Shown one piece after another: positions 1-12,200 of a stretch of DNA of 64,000 nt. A model generated the notes under the pieces. That model made no database searches, had not been told where the DNA came from, and worked only from the letters and a program-made list of their open reading frames with translations. The number at the start of each line of letters is the position of its first letter. The first letter of the stretch is position 1. Both the position numbers and the translations under genes were made by a program. This DNA is from Pteria penguin (Eukaryota > Mollusca > Bivalvia > Pterioida > Pteriidae), in the NCBI GenBank assembly GCA_035048485.1, contig CM068580.1, positions 58,295,983-58,359,982 on the forward strand, read 5' to 3'.

Positions 1-2890
1 TATTTTGAAACAGTGGTTTCCATGACAACTTATAGGACCATAACTATTACTCAGTATTACGTACAGGTTGTACAATCAAGAACAGATCATAGCCAAATGC
101 TATTTTGGGCATACTGTTTCATTAAAAGAGTAAGTTACGCAGTTGTAAAACTTGGTAGTTAATTGTATTCGAAATGGGACAGGCATCATAAAAGGATTTC
201 CTGTCTCTAAGCCATGAAAGTCAGGAATACATTTTATTCATTTAAATGTGCAAAGATCAAGGTCATAAAGTATTTATTTGTTAAACTATTTTTTGGTTTA
301 TAAATAAAATTCCTTCTAGTCAAGAAACTTTATACTTGAACTAAAGAAATTAAAGATGTGCTCTAGGAATTTGGGAGTCCTTAAATCAAGGTCACAATTT
401 TTTTCTGCTCAGAAATTAAATTTCCTGTCTCGACTTACAGTCACTATACTTCACATAACTTCTAGAAATACTTACTGGGTGTATACCATTTGACATACTA
501 ACTTTTTGATGCATATTACTCATTCATAAATAGAATGCGAAACTTTTTCTGTGACTTTTTGTGTAATGTTTTATGCTGAAAACAATACTGGGTACCGGGT
601 GCAAAGTTTTAAGAATTTGAAGTAAACTGCGAAATGAAGATGGAAATATTGAGCAACGTTGAGAGGCATTATTTGTACTATATGTTGTACATTACAGACT
701 GGTCTTCCATCACTCTACATAAACCATGATATCAATATTGTATTGTAAAACCCTTGAGATTATTTAAGCAGGTTGAGTCGTGGTATATACCAAGGGCATG
801 TACGTTTCTCGATTACTTGTAAAAGGTATGGTTTGATCTGGGTCCTCGAATGTCTTCTTAGGTTTCGTGTAGATGACACAAAAGAATAAGTGCATTGATC
901 TGTAGAAGATAATATCAGGTTAATAATATCAACTTCATCTACATACATTTTGCGTAGAAATAGAATATCTGTATTCAATTTGTATTTCATTTAAATCTTG
1001 TTTCTATGAAGGCAGTTAATTGTAACATATTTTCCATGCTTAAAACATGGATACTGTGCCAGTATGGGACTTTAAAATGGCAGAAAAAAAGAAAGTGAAA
1101 TTTAGTATGTGTAAAAAGAAGCAGTTTGATATAAATAGTAAATATCAATATCAAAAAGAAATTAATGCTTTCTACAAATCATAAAATATTATGATATTAT
1201 TATTATGTTATTTCTATTAATAATATTTCGGTCTCTGTAATGTAAACAACATTTACAAATTTGTTCTGTCTGACTTCTGTATTAGATCTGCAGAGATTTT
1301 AAAAATACCTTTTTGTACATATTTATTGGCAGAATTGCCTAATGTGTATTGTCTAAATATAACTGACAGTTAAGGCAGGTATAGTAATAACTTGAAGATA
1401 CTTTCTTGCATTCAAATATTCTGAAAATGTAATGAGCTTAGATTTGAGGTAATTTTGGTATGTAGTTTAGAATATGGCAGACTTGTTTTATTTTTATGAT
1501 TGGACGTCTGTATGGCTTTCTGCATACAGAATTGGAGATGGCATGGCAATTCTTAGTGTATCTTGTAGTTACTTTCACTTTGGAGAAGGTACAATTTATG
1601 GATACAAAATAATACAGATACACCATGCAGCTACAGGAAGTATCAGTTTTGTATATATGTAAATGGTAAACTTTCTTATTTAATGAACTATTCTGCATCT
1701 TTGTAGATCATATCATATATTAGGATAAATATGAGACCTTACTTATCTTTAAGGTTGAAGGTCTATCTGAGAAGGGAGGTAACTCCAATTTGATTTATAC
1801 CCTTCTTAATTTGTGATGTGAGGAAATCATCATGGTTTAGTGATTTCTGATGAGGAGGCATATTACAACTTTGAATAATAATTTGTACTTTTATTAACTA
1901 TCATTACGTAGAAATTGCATTTTGTGAAGAGATACCCTACCTTAAGTAAACTTTCATTCCTCGTCAAATGAAAATGTGTAGAGATTGAATTAGACTGATT
2001 AAGTTGGTGTTAATTGATATGAATTTGTCTACATTTGCTTTCCTGTGTTGATGGCAAGTTGAAAGTTCTTCTTTATTACCGTGCCATATATTTTTCAGCT
2101 GCATGGACTGACACAGTTTGTGTCATTTTAATTTTATGCCTTACACTCACACCTCAAAGCCATTGTAGTATTAGACAGGACAAGAGGTGTGGTAAATGTT
2201 GTCATTTGTGTTGATGTATGCCTGTTTATGCTAATGCTGCAGCCGTCAGTCACATTGTCCAGACTGACTGCTGGGTAATATATCTTGTCATTGCATTGCA
2301 ATTACACTGAGAACAGTAAAGTGTGTTGTTATATATCTCTCTGAACCTCTTTTGTAGCTTACAAAGTGATGGACAGATATGGTATACCTTTGGAATACAC
2401 TGAAGTTCCAATCCAGTTTTAACAAAATTTGACATGGACTAAACTTTTATAAATGAGGATTTTAAAAGACAGATGTATGCATGCTTCAAATGCTGGATTC
2501 ATCGTATTTTTTAAGTTTGTGCAACTTGGAAATGAAGTTTTGAATAGGTCAATTCTAGATAAAGAACGCTTGCCACATTGGCTGTTCAAATTTGCGTAAG
2601 TGCAAATGTTGGAATTGACCTTTCATATTTAAGTGACATGGTAAAGAAGTTTGGTATAGATAATTTGGCGACAAAATACAAATGCTGCCTGTACCAAACT
2701 TGTGTCTACAAGAAGATTTATGTTAGGGGGCAGGTACATTCAAGGCTATATACGATCTACTTTTCTATTCATTCAACCTTGGAAAGAAATTTGTACGAAG
2801 TCAACTTGAGATAAACTTGCTCAATGAGGTATTATACCATGACTACAATCTACAGATGCTGGATCTAACCTTTGTATACGCAACCTGTAT
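1..2890. other. No gene recognised
   Basis: AT-rich sequence with only short ORFs (the longest under 90 codons) that lack recognisable motifs, codon bias or convincing splice-site pairs. It could be intergenic DNA or a long 3' untranslated region of a gene to the left. I see no TIR element or tRNA-like segment before the SINE near 2.9 kb. Confidence 0.5.
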
Positions 2891-2897
2891 CAATTCT

Positions 2898-3060
2898 AAG
2901 CCGGTGTGGCCTAGTGGATAAGATGCTCGGCTTGTGATCAAGAGGTCCCGGGTTCGACTCCCGCCCTGGGAATTTATTGTATGCAATGCATTGGGCAGAT
3001 GCTGTTACCATATATGTGAAATATTATGTGACGTAAAACAATAAACAATCAATGTATTAA
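2898..3060 (+). repeat. tRNA-derived SINE
   Basis: The head resembles a tRNA with pol III promoter boxes: an A box around GTGGCCTAGTGGATA and a B box GGTTCGACTCC about 40 nt later. The tail contains a block (GCAGATGCTGTTACCATAT, then GTAAAACAATAAACAATCAA) shared with the SINE copies near 3.5, 9.0, 11.2 and 48.6 kb. The body between head and tail is shorter than in the 11.1-kb copy, so this one is internally deleted. Confidence 0.75.
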
Positions 3061-3424
3061 TTCTAAAATGAAGGATATGAAGGACAACACTTAGAATGCA
3101 GGTTACATTTTATGATACCTGGTAGTATCTATTGACAGTTGAATTTGTCCAGTCAGAATGCTTATTAACAAAGGGCATGCATCATATACACAAGGCCTGA
3201 ACACATCTATTTTTTTCATTCATTTATTTTTACTTAAAATGAAAATGCTTTTACCTGCTGTTTTGTCATATGAAAAGAATTCCTTACATCTAATTAAAAG
3301 CAGACTCAGGTTTCGTCAAAAGCACAGAAACACATTTATAAGTGTACACTCCTTAGCTTGGAAGGCCTGACATAGTCATTGTCTGAGAGACTTCTCCGTT
3401 TGCCAAAATCTAGTCATGCATTTA

Positions 3425-3655
3425 CTTCGGCCGGGGTTTGAGTCCCGCTCTGGTCATGCCAGTAACCTATCTTTCTGATGAGACAGTAAAAATCGAGGCC
3501 CCGTGTCATGGTATGCATGGCATGTTAAAGATCCCTCACTGCTTCAGATGGGTCCGTTGCAAAGGTCAAAATTTGTATGCCCCGCATCAGGCAGATGCCG
3601 TCACCATATATATGAAATATTGGTGGTGTGACGTTACAAACAAAAATCAATGAAT
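3425..3655 (+). repeat. 5'-damaged SINE copy, same family
   Basis: It retains the B-box region (GGTTTGAGTCCCGCTCTGG), the body (GAGACAGTAAAAATCGAGG, AAAGATCCCTCACTGCTTCA, GGTCCGTTGCAAAGGT) and the 3' block with GCAGATGCCGTCACCATAT. The A-box part is degraded. It aligns by eye with the fuller copy at 11.12-11.40 kb. Confidence 0.7.
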
Positions 3656-3776
3656 GTATTAACTTCTATAAAAACTTCATGTTTAGCTTGTTTCAAAGTT
3701 TGAGTATTGAAATTTTGTTAGATGTGTGCCTGTGTAAGTTTTTAGTATGTATGATCAAAAGAAAGTAAGCCATCAA

Positions 3777-4109
3777 TTAGGTTACCCAGACAACAACGAC
3801 TACCAGAGGGTATAAACACTTCACTCTTAATAAATGCAGTAAAACGAGTCCCGGTTTTATGCAATTAAAACAATACAAATGACCCCTACTTGTAGATAGT
3901 ATAGGTAAGTATACAGAAGAAGGACTAGCATCGGGAACTATCGTTTGTTTCTTGATTGGAAGTTGAACCTCTTTATCTCGACTTGCTGCATGTCCTGAAC
4001 TTGTGGGTGTACTGCTTGTAGAGGACTCGTCCTCCTTTATCTTGTAACATTTAAGCACACATTTGTTGTAGATCTGTATCAGGATGCATAAGGAAGCTTT
4101 TACAAACAT
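3777..4109 (-). CDS. Unrecognised ORF, doubtful gene
   Basis: An open frame of about 110 codons starts at an ATG (4109-4107) and encodes a hydrophobic start (MFVKASLCILIQIYNKC), a Ser/Thr-rich acidic stretch and a short C-terminal part. I recognise no family. There is no splice context, no neighbouring exon and no repeat match within the window. It may be a chance ORF or a gene fragment; a continuous coding exon is only weakly supported. Confidence 0.15.
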   Translation of the reverse strand: MFVKASLCILIQIYNKCVLKCYKIKEDESSTSSTPTSSGHAASRDKEVQLPIKKQTIVPDASPSSVYLPILSTSRGHLYCFNCIKPGLVLLHLLRVKCLYPLVVVVVWVT

Positions 4110-4529
4110 TTTTCCTGTCACATTGACTTTCCTTCTTTCTTTTGGTTTTTGATGTTTGTTACAAAGTATACAATCTTAGTACTGTCGTCCCTTTCCAGTA
4201 ATTTTGGAAGCTAGGAAAATAATATATGTCGACACTATTCATAGAATTTTGTACGCCTCTAAGGAAATCTACTAGAAGCAGATGTCAGTACATGACATAT
4301 TTGATGCATAAATAAAATTATGAATATAACAAAACATAATCATATAATTCTATTAACCTTCTATATAACAAAACAAAATTTATTGAAAATATTAAACTGA
4401 CATCCTCCTCTTTCTCTCTCTCTGACAACTTCAAAAATTGAAAAAATTTATTGGGATTTTTATGGACGTACAAAACTGGTGGCCCAGACAGTAGCATAAA
4501 CTACAATAACATAGGAAATCAAAACAAGA

Positions 4530-5430
4530 GGCCCAAGTGGGCCTATATCGCTCACCTGAGCACAAAGTGCATATTTACAAGCAAGCAAGAAATTCTGTGC
4601 AGGGGTTCTGGAGAGGAAGATGAAAATGTGTCAATCAAACAGAGCTAATGGCGGCCATCTTGGATTATGGATCGGCATGAAAAACCTATACTTGGTAGAG
4701 GACCTTGAATACTTACTTTCTATGCAGTTTGGTGAAATTTTGTGCAGTGGTTCTGGAGAAGAAGTTGAAAATGTGTCAACCAATCAGAGTCAATGGCGGC
4801 CATCTTGGATCACGGATCGGCATAAAAAACACCAAACTTGGTTGAGGACCTTGAGTACTTACTTTCTATGCAGTTTGATGAATTTCTGTGCAGTGGTTCT
4901 GGAGAAGAAGTCGAAAATGTGTCAACCAATCAGAGTCAATGGCGGCCATCTTGGATCACGGATCGGCATAAAAAACATAAATGTGGTAGAGGATGTTGAG
5001 TACTTACTTTCCATGAAGTTTGATGAAATTCTATGCAGCTGTTCTGGAGAAGAAGTCGAAAATGTGTCAACCAATCAGAGTCAATGGCGGTTATCTTGGA
5101 TCACGGATCGGCATAAAAAACACAAACTTGGTAGAGGACCTTGAGTACTTACTTCCTATGAGGTTTGATGAAATTCTGTGCAGCCGATCTGGAGAAGAAG
5201 TTGACAATGTTTCAACCAATCAGAGCCAATGGTGGCCATCTTGGATCACGGATCGGCATAACAAACACATACTTTGTAGAGGACCTTGAGTACTTACTTC
5301 CTATGGAGTTTGGTGAAATTCTGTGCAGCGGTTCTGGAGAAGAAGTCGAAAATGTAGAAAAGTTAACGACGGACGACAGACGCTGCACTATGACAATAGC
5401 TCACTTGAGCTACGCTCAGTTGAGCTAAAA
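4530..5430 (+). repeat. Interspersed element with six tandem 145-bp core units
   Basis: The landmark GGTTCTGGAGAAGAAGT recurs near 4605, 4751, 4897, 5042, 5187 and 5332, a period of 145-146 bp. Each unit also carries AATGGCGGCCATCTTGGAT and GAGTACTTACTTCCTATG. The left border has a short hairpin (AGGCCCAAGTGGGCCT, then CGCTCACCTGAG). The right border has ACGACGGACGACAGACG-like DNA and hairpins around AGCTCACTTGAGCT. This layout (left end, tandem core, tetranucleotide-like stretch, terminal hairpin) matches bivalve pearl/Helentron-type non-autonomous elements; that assignment is inference. ORFs across the array are repeat artefacts. Confidence 0.7.
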
Positions 5431-5709
5431 AAAGGAGGATGACCATAAATCAATCCTCATTGAGGATACATAAATGAGATTTTAATGTTCAGTTTGTTAT
5501 TGTTTAATGACAGACCATAAATTCATAAATAACATGGCAGTTGCTGAGTAATCAGTGTTTTACCATAATAGACATGAAGGAGGCAAAAATACCTGAGGAA
5601 ACCTGTACTGGCATATCTAAAGCCATAACAATACCAAGATTACTACTTAATTTAATGCACTGATAGAATTTAATCAAAAGCACCATAAAAGACTCAACAC
5701 AATACTATA

Positions 5710-6122
5710 CACTACCCTCCATAAATAAGTACCAACCCCAGGAATTTTCTATCTTAAGACCATAAATAATAAGTCACTATTTTAGGTTGTTAGATTTTAA
5801 CTGATAGAATGTTCGGACAATTTGTCTGCCAGGAGATGCAGACACTTGTTAAAAGCATGCCTAAACGTATTCAACCTGTGATAAAGGCAAGAGGAAAGTA
5901 CACAAAACATTAAACCGAATTGTGCATCATAGATTAGTATTGCATTTGTATATGATTTAAAAAAAATGTTTTGTTAAACTTCACTTTTTCATTATAAACA
6001 TGTTCTTTCATTGAATATAAGCAGCAAACTATGTGAATTATTTCTATTTCTTTCATTTTTGTCAAATTAATTCCAAAAATATGAAAAATGTAAGAGTGTG
6101 TACTTATTTATGGAGGGTAGTG
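5710..6122. mobile_element. Tc1/mariner-like MITE, 413 bp
   Basis: Near-perfect terminal inverted repeats: CACTACCCTCCATAAATAAG at the left end and its reverse complement ending at 6122, directly flanked by TA on both sides (5708-5709 and 6123-6124). There is no transposase frame inside, so it is a non-autonomous derivative. Confidence 0.8.
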
Positions 6123-6261
6123 TATTTGCTGGAATGTAAGACAAAAGTTAACCATGTGATGTCATTACAAATCTCTGATGAAGTATAAAATGATTAAAGC
6201 ATCTTATGTTGTATAGTTTCATACATACATATAAAAGAATATATTTAAAATGATATTTTAT

Positions 6262-9200
6262 TTATTGGAAAACTTTCGAACTTGTCTCCATGATAATGCT
6301 CATTACCGTTTCATAAAATTTACGATTTGACTTCATCAAATCCAAGCATATTTCATAATGGTCACAACCAGGTAGAATTCGTACAGTAATATCAGCAAAT
6401 TTTTCAGTTAAACTTTCTGCTAGTTTAGTAGTGGAAGCAAGAGGAACTACAGAGTCTTCCGTTCCATGGACCAAAACAATTTTTGGCAAACTGTAGAAAA
6501 AAAAAGAATCTTAACTTAGTTAAAAATACGACAAATTTAATATATATGTGCTCTGAGGAAAAATCAAATTTCCAAATTTGGGGTTACGGAAATGTTTTCA
6601 TGAAATGTTAAATTCCTATCATCAAACTGTTAAATTTTTTATCCATAAGATGACTGACTCACTTCCATACCATGTCTGGTAGATACTGAATGCCAAAATA
6701 ATAATGAAATCATACTCTTTTTTCCTGTATAATTTAAGATATATATACAGTAAAACCTGTCTTAGCGGCCACCTCTATTAAGAGGTCATTTGTCCATAAA
6801 GGTCACATTTTATATTCCCAATATCTATGTTTTCCTAGATAATAGACCTCTGTATAAAGGTCACCTGTCTATAAAGGCCATTTGACTCTTCCCTTAGCTG
6901 ACCTTAATAGACAGGTTTGACTGTATATAGAAATTCAAGTTTACAATCTAAATTCTACCATCAATTACCTGGAGCTGTTGACTATATTATGACAAAGAAG
7001 AGAGGGAGAGAAACGATCAAAGTGTTCCGATCCATACATAGCCCTTGCCATTCGTGACACATCTTCTATTCCTCGACTACTCTCGTGTTCATAATGATCT
7101 GCTATATTGTACACACCAGCTAAACCTGCATCAAAAAAGGAAAATACTCTCTTTTTCATTTCTGGATAAATTTCACTTGGTGACCATTCAATTGTTATTT
7201 TCAATGCTTGCTTTTTCGCAAAGCAGTTTTAGTAAATGGGTTGCAGCCTCATTAAAACCATGGACACTATGATTTATTATTTCTAAGGCAATGCCTGTAG
7301 TGAGTTCTCTTCTAATTCAACAGAAAATGCATAGAAACTGATCATCCTTTAATATTTATTTTTTTTAGTTTTTGGAAAATGACATTTCTATTTGGGGCCA
7401 CCTGTTTGAAACTTTAACCACTAGTTAAACTAACCAATGGTTAAAATTCATCTGATTATATCTTTGAATTAAGAAGACTGAAGTCATGACTTGTGTACTG
7501 GTTTGTAGCATATGTAACCAGCACTGTAATGTAATTTACATATCTATACAGAAATCTTAATAAATTAAATTAATTTTCTCTCAAACTTTAACCATTGGTT
7601 AAAGTTTTGAACAACTGTCCCCAGATCATTACATTTTAAAATGCAGACGAATGAGTATCCATGAATCTAGACACAATGTTTTGCTCTATAAACAAATCTT
7701 ATTTACGAATAACTTGAAACTGCAAGATGTTACAGATGTATATCACTACAAAAATGTTTTCTTTGGATTTGTTATGTGATAATCAAGGAGTTACTGTACC
7801 CTGGTAATTGGAGGTTTAATCCTTTTGAAAATTCAAGTGGCCTGTTTTACAAATTAAGGAGGTAAGAAATCAAAAGGGTTAAACATAAACTTCTGAATTG
7901 CCATGAACTGTGAAAACTCACAACATTTTATTCCGTCTTACCTATAACAGCTTTAATAGACTTCCCTAGTTCTGCAAGGGAGCGTTCCTTGTCTACATCA
8001 TTCTGAAGTACTGTTTCCACTGAGCTTTCATTACTGACTACATCCTCATCACTGACTTCTCCTTCCTTTTCAACTAACACCATGGACTCCTCAATAGCAC
8101 AAGCAGTATCTTTTCCTGTCTGTGATTCATCAGTGTCAACAGTTTTGAAGTCTTCTGACTGAATATTTTGTTCTGAATTTATTACATCAACAGTTTCCAC
8201 AGAAGTACTTTGTTCAAACAAAGAAGCACTGGTTGACAAATCTCCCTTTTCTCCATTGTCATTTAAAACTACAAACGAAGATGTGGAACCAGAACTTTGT
8301 TCTAATACATTAGCTTTTTCAGTCTTTTGAGTTCCGTTGAAATGTGATTCTTCAAACTTGATACGTATATTTTCTAACTGGGAAGTTCCTTCTGACGGTT
8401 TCATAAGTTCCTCATGAAGCAGTTCTAACACAGCCAGCATACAAAGATGAGCCCCTGCAGAATGTCCCATCAGCAAGATCTTGCTCTGAAACAAGCAATC
8501 AAATCTTTTACCCTTTTAGAAATTAGACAAAATTTCTTGCTTAAAACAATAAAACACAAATGCCCTCTTGATACTAGTTCATAAAATCAATGGATAGGTA
8601 ACAGTGATCATAAATTCGTCCAATAATCATTCTATGTTAAAATGATTAAAATGTCTCACTCAACCTTGGCTCAGCTGTACTATGAGATTGCTACAATGAT
8701 GTCATCTAAGCACCAATCTGACCATAATATCACACTTTCTCTGTTGCATTATGCATCTCGTAAAGATTCATTGAGCTGGCTCAGCTCAGTAGGTAGAGTG
8801 CTTGGGTTGTGACTTGAAGGTCCTGCATTCGAGTCACATTATTGTCTCACTCATGCCTGATGTATCTGATGAGAGATGGTAGTCGTTGACATGTTGAAAG
8901 ACCCCTAACTGTTTTGAGACAGTCTGCTGCACAGGTCCAAATTTCTGTGAGATGCACCGAGTAGATGACATCTCCGTATCAATGAAATATTGATTGATTG
9001 ATTGATTATTGTTTTATGTCATTCCACAACTATTTCATGTATGGTGATGGCATCTGCCCGATGCACTGCATAGAAATTTATACCTTTGCAACAGACCCTC
9101 GCAAAGCAGCGAGGGATCTTATACATACCATGCCTACCATGATGCATGACCTCAGGTTTCACAATTATTTCATGTATGGTGATGGCATCTGCCTGATGCA

Positions 9201-12200
9201 CTGCATAGAAATTTATACCTTTGCAACAGACCCTTGCAAAGCAGCGAGGGATCTTATACGTACCATGCCTACCATGATGCATGACCTCGGGTTTCACAAT
9301 TATTTCATGTATGATGATGGCATCTGCCTGATGCACTGCATCTATGTGTGAAGTACTAAAAGTAAGTTGGTATTTTTTTGTACAAGATGCCATAACTCTG
9401 GTTACCTAAAATGGAAATATTTAACACAACCTCTGAATTTTCACATTTCAAAAGATAATCTTGCCATAATTCTTTTTTCAGGACAAATGGGTATAGACAT
9501 AATTTTTCACTGTGATGATGTCATCTGAGGTCTGACGTACCACGACAAATGACAAATTCCTCTCTGATGTCATAAATATAAAAACTGAAAATCCTCTATC
9601 TATCATGTCCTTTTATGAACTTCAGAGGGGCTATTATACAACAGATTACTAAAGTAGTGTTTCTACACTGAAACAGTATTATGAGCACCAATTCTTTACC
9701 AGGCTATTCCTGTTAAAAATTCCATGTGATGCCTCTTAAGTAAGAACTAGAGTGTTCAACAAATGCATGACTGAAGTAGTGTTTTAGCATGGGGCCGGGT
9801 CCTTGCAATTGGGAAAAATAGCGCGATATTGTTACATTTTGGGAAAATGTATAAAAAAAACACCATGAATTAAACATGTACATCAAGATTTTATTAATTT
9901 TATTAAGGTTAGTTTTTACAATGTGATTTCTCTGGATCTCATAGCTCTGAATTTATCAATAACACAAGTAATTTCTTCATCATTAAGCTTTTTTATGAGA
10001 TGTTATCAATTCTTGAAGTTGGACTGGTCACATGACCTAATTTGCATCATATTTGTTGGGGGATAACTCTCGGGATTTATCATCGCTCTCTACGAAGAAT
10101 CCGATATTTTGAAATCTAATTTCTGCAAACTGGGGTCATATAGAATACAAAGAAGAAAAGAGAGTCATTCCTTATGAGATTCCTCAATGAATTTCAAAAG
10201 TCTTAAGAGTCATTTAGCTCTTGTGCTTAAAATAAAATTCAACAAAGTTGCATTACGGTCTATGATAAACACCGAGTTTATCCCCCAGGTCATCTTCGGA
10301 ATGTTTCTGGGATTATCTTCATTTAGATTTTAGTGTGATGTCACGCCGACTTTGAGAATCGCAAAGCGAAAGCCAGATGCTAAAACATAAATCCCGAACT
10401 GGTTACACAAATTACGGAATTATAGCACCGCAACATGTACTGGACTCGAGTAATAGTGTGCGTGTTATGTGTCCTCATTATCACGACGATAGCATTGGTA
10501 TATTTCTTTGCTGTTTTTACCGTTTTTGTATGTTGATTTAATTTTTTTTAGAGTTTTGGTTTGGGAATTTGGGGTCACTTTTTGGGAAAAAAAGATACTA
10601 TTTTGGCAATGGGAATGGGTCCGAATAACGGACCCAAATCGAACGGAAAAAAAACCCTGTATACCAATTTACTTGTAGTACTACCACATAACAGTGACAG
10701 TTAGTCACTTGAATGTTTTTGTGACATGATAGTGCTGTAGTACTGTTTTCATCATTTACCAGCGATAAAAAAAAAAAAAAAAGATTGTTGATATCCATTT
10801 TTGAACAAGTGACTACTACCAGACAGATAGGCAGGCAGATACCAGACAAATAGGCAGAGAGATAAATGGTTGCTGGACTAAGTCTGTCATTTATGAGGTA
10901 TTGCATTGCAGGTGACCAAAAAAAATCACCTTTCAGGTTACATGCAGGATATCTTTATTGACAACAGATAACTACAGGGTATCACTACATACCTGATCTC
11001 CACCATATTCTCCTACATTTTGATTGATCCACGATACACAATCAACCACATCTTGTGCCATGTCGTCCACATATCCCTAAAAAGATGTAACAAAGAGTTA
11101 GTACCTATGAATCATTTATTTACACAGCCAGTGTAGCCCATCGGATGAGGTGCTTGGCTTGCGACCGGAAGGCCCAGGTTTGACTCCCGCCCTGGGCACA
11201 CTGGTGTCCTGTCTTTCAGATGACACAGTAAAAACTGAGTCCTATGACACAGTAGACATGGCATGTAAAAGATCCCTCACTACTTCAGGTGGGTCCGTTG
11301 CAAAGGTATAAATTTCTATGCAATGCATCAGGCAGATGCCATCATCATGAGCGGGAAATAATCGTGGAGCGAAGTAAAACAATAATCAATCAATCTCATC
11401 TATTTCCATATAATTTGTTTTCTTGCTTACAATACATGCGTCTGAGATTCTAAAATGTCATCAAAAGACAAATTCCCAACAATATATTTGGTTTCATTAG
11501 TATTCAACCCTACATTTAATTAGCAATCTATCAGTTAATGAAAAACACCACAAGTGAATGCTCTAACTTAGCGTTATGTTGTTTGCATGTACTGAAAACA
11601 AACCCAATAAAAGGACATACATTTTGTAGATGCTACATACATACACTTTCACAGATATTATGATTTCTTACTAACTTGTATGATGTGTGAAGATTGATAC
11701 CTGAGGATACAGAGAGTAGTTTGGACAGCAGACAAGGCACTTCAGTTTGTTAGCGATCTCTGTACAAAGCAATCCATACATTTTCTTATTTCCAGACGAC
11801 CAAGCACCACCATATATAAATATAATGACTGGTCTGGGCTGCGATGGATCAACTCCTTGTGGTAAGTACAAGTCAAGTGTTTGTTCATTTGTGCCATATG
11901 CCAGGTTCTGAAGAAGGAGATACTAACTTATAAAATCTTCCATTTCATTCCTCAGATATTTTATTATAAGTTTTTCCATTTCAACTGATCACACAAAAAC
12001 AGAATTTAATAACTGTTATTAAGATATAAAATGACAGTTACATGTATTGTGAAAATTTAAAATTTTAATAACATTCTTTTTTATTTATCTTCCGTAGCAC
12101 ATATTGACTCCATCAACTCTAAAGGCCAAAAGAAAAAATATGCATGTTTTCTGTAACCCGATCGACCCTAATTTATTGCACTTTCAAAAGAAAGTTATTC

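Noticed and set aside
4451..5428. Overlapping ORFs of 65-174 codons
   Set aside because: They arise from a 145-bp tandem repeat read in successive frames and resemble no protein.
9019..9393. ORFs over 115 codons on both strands
   Set aside because: Both are produced by a tandemly duplicated SINE tail.
2898..11395. tRNA genes
   Set aside because: Heads near 2.90, 8.77 and 11.12 kb have A- and B-box-like segments but lack complete cloverleaf stems and are followed by SINE bodies and tails.
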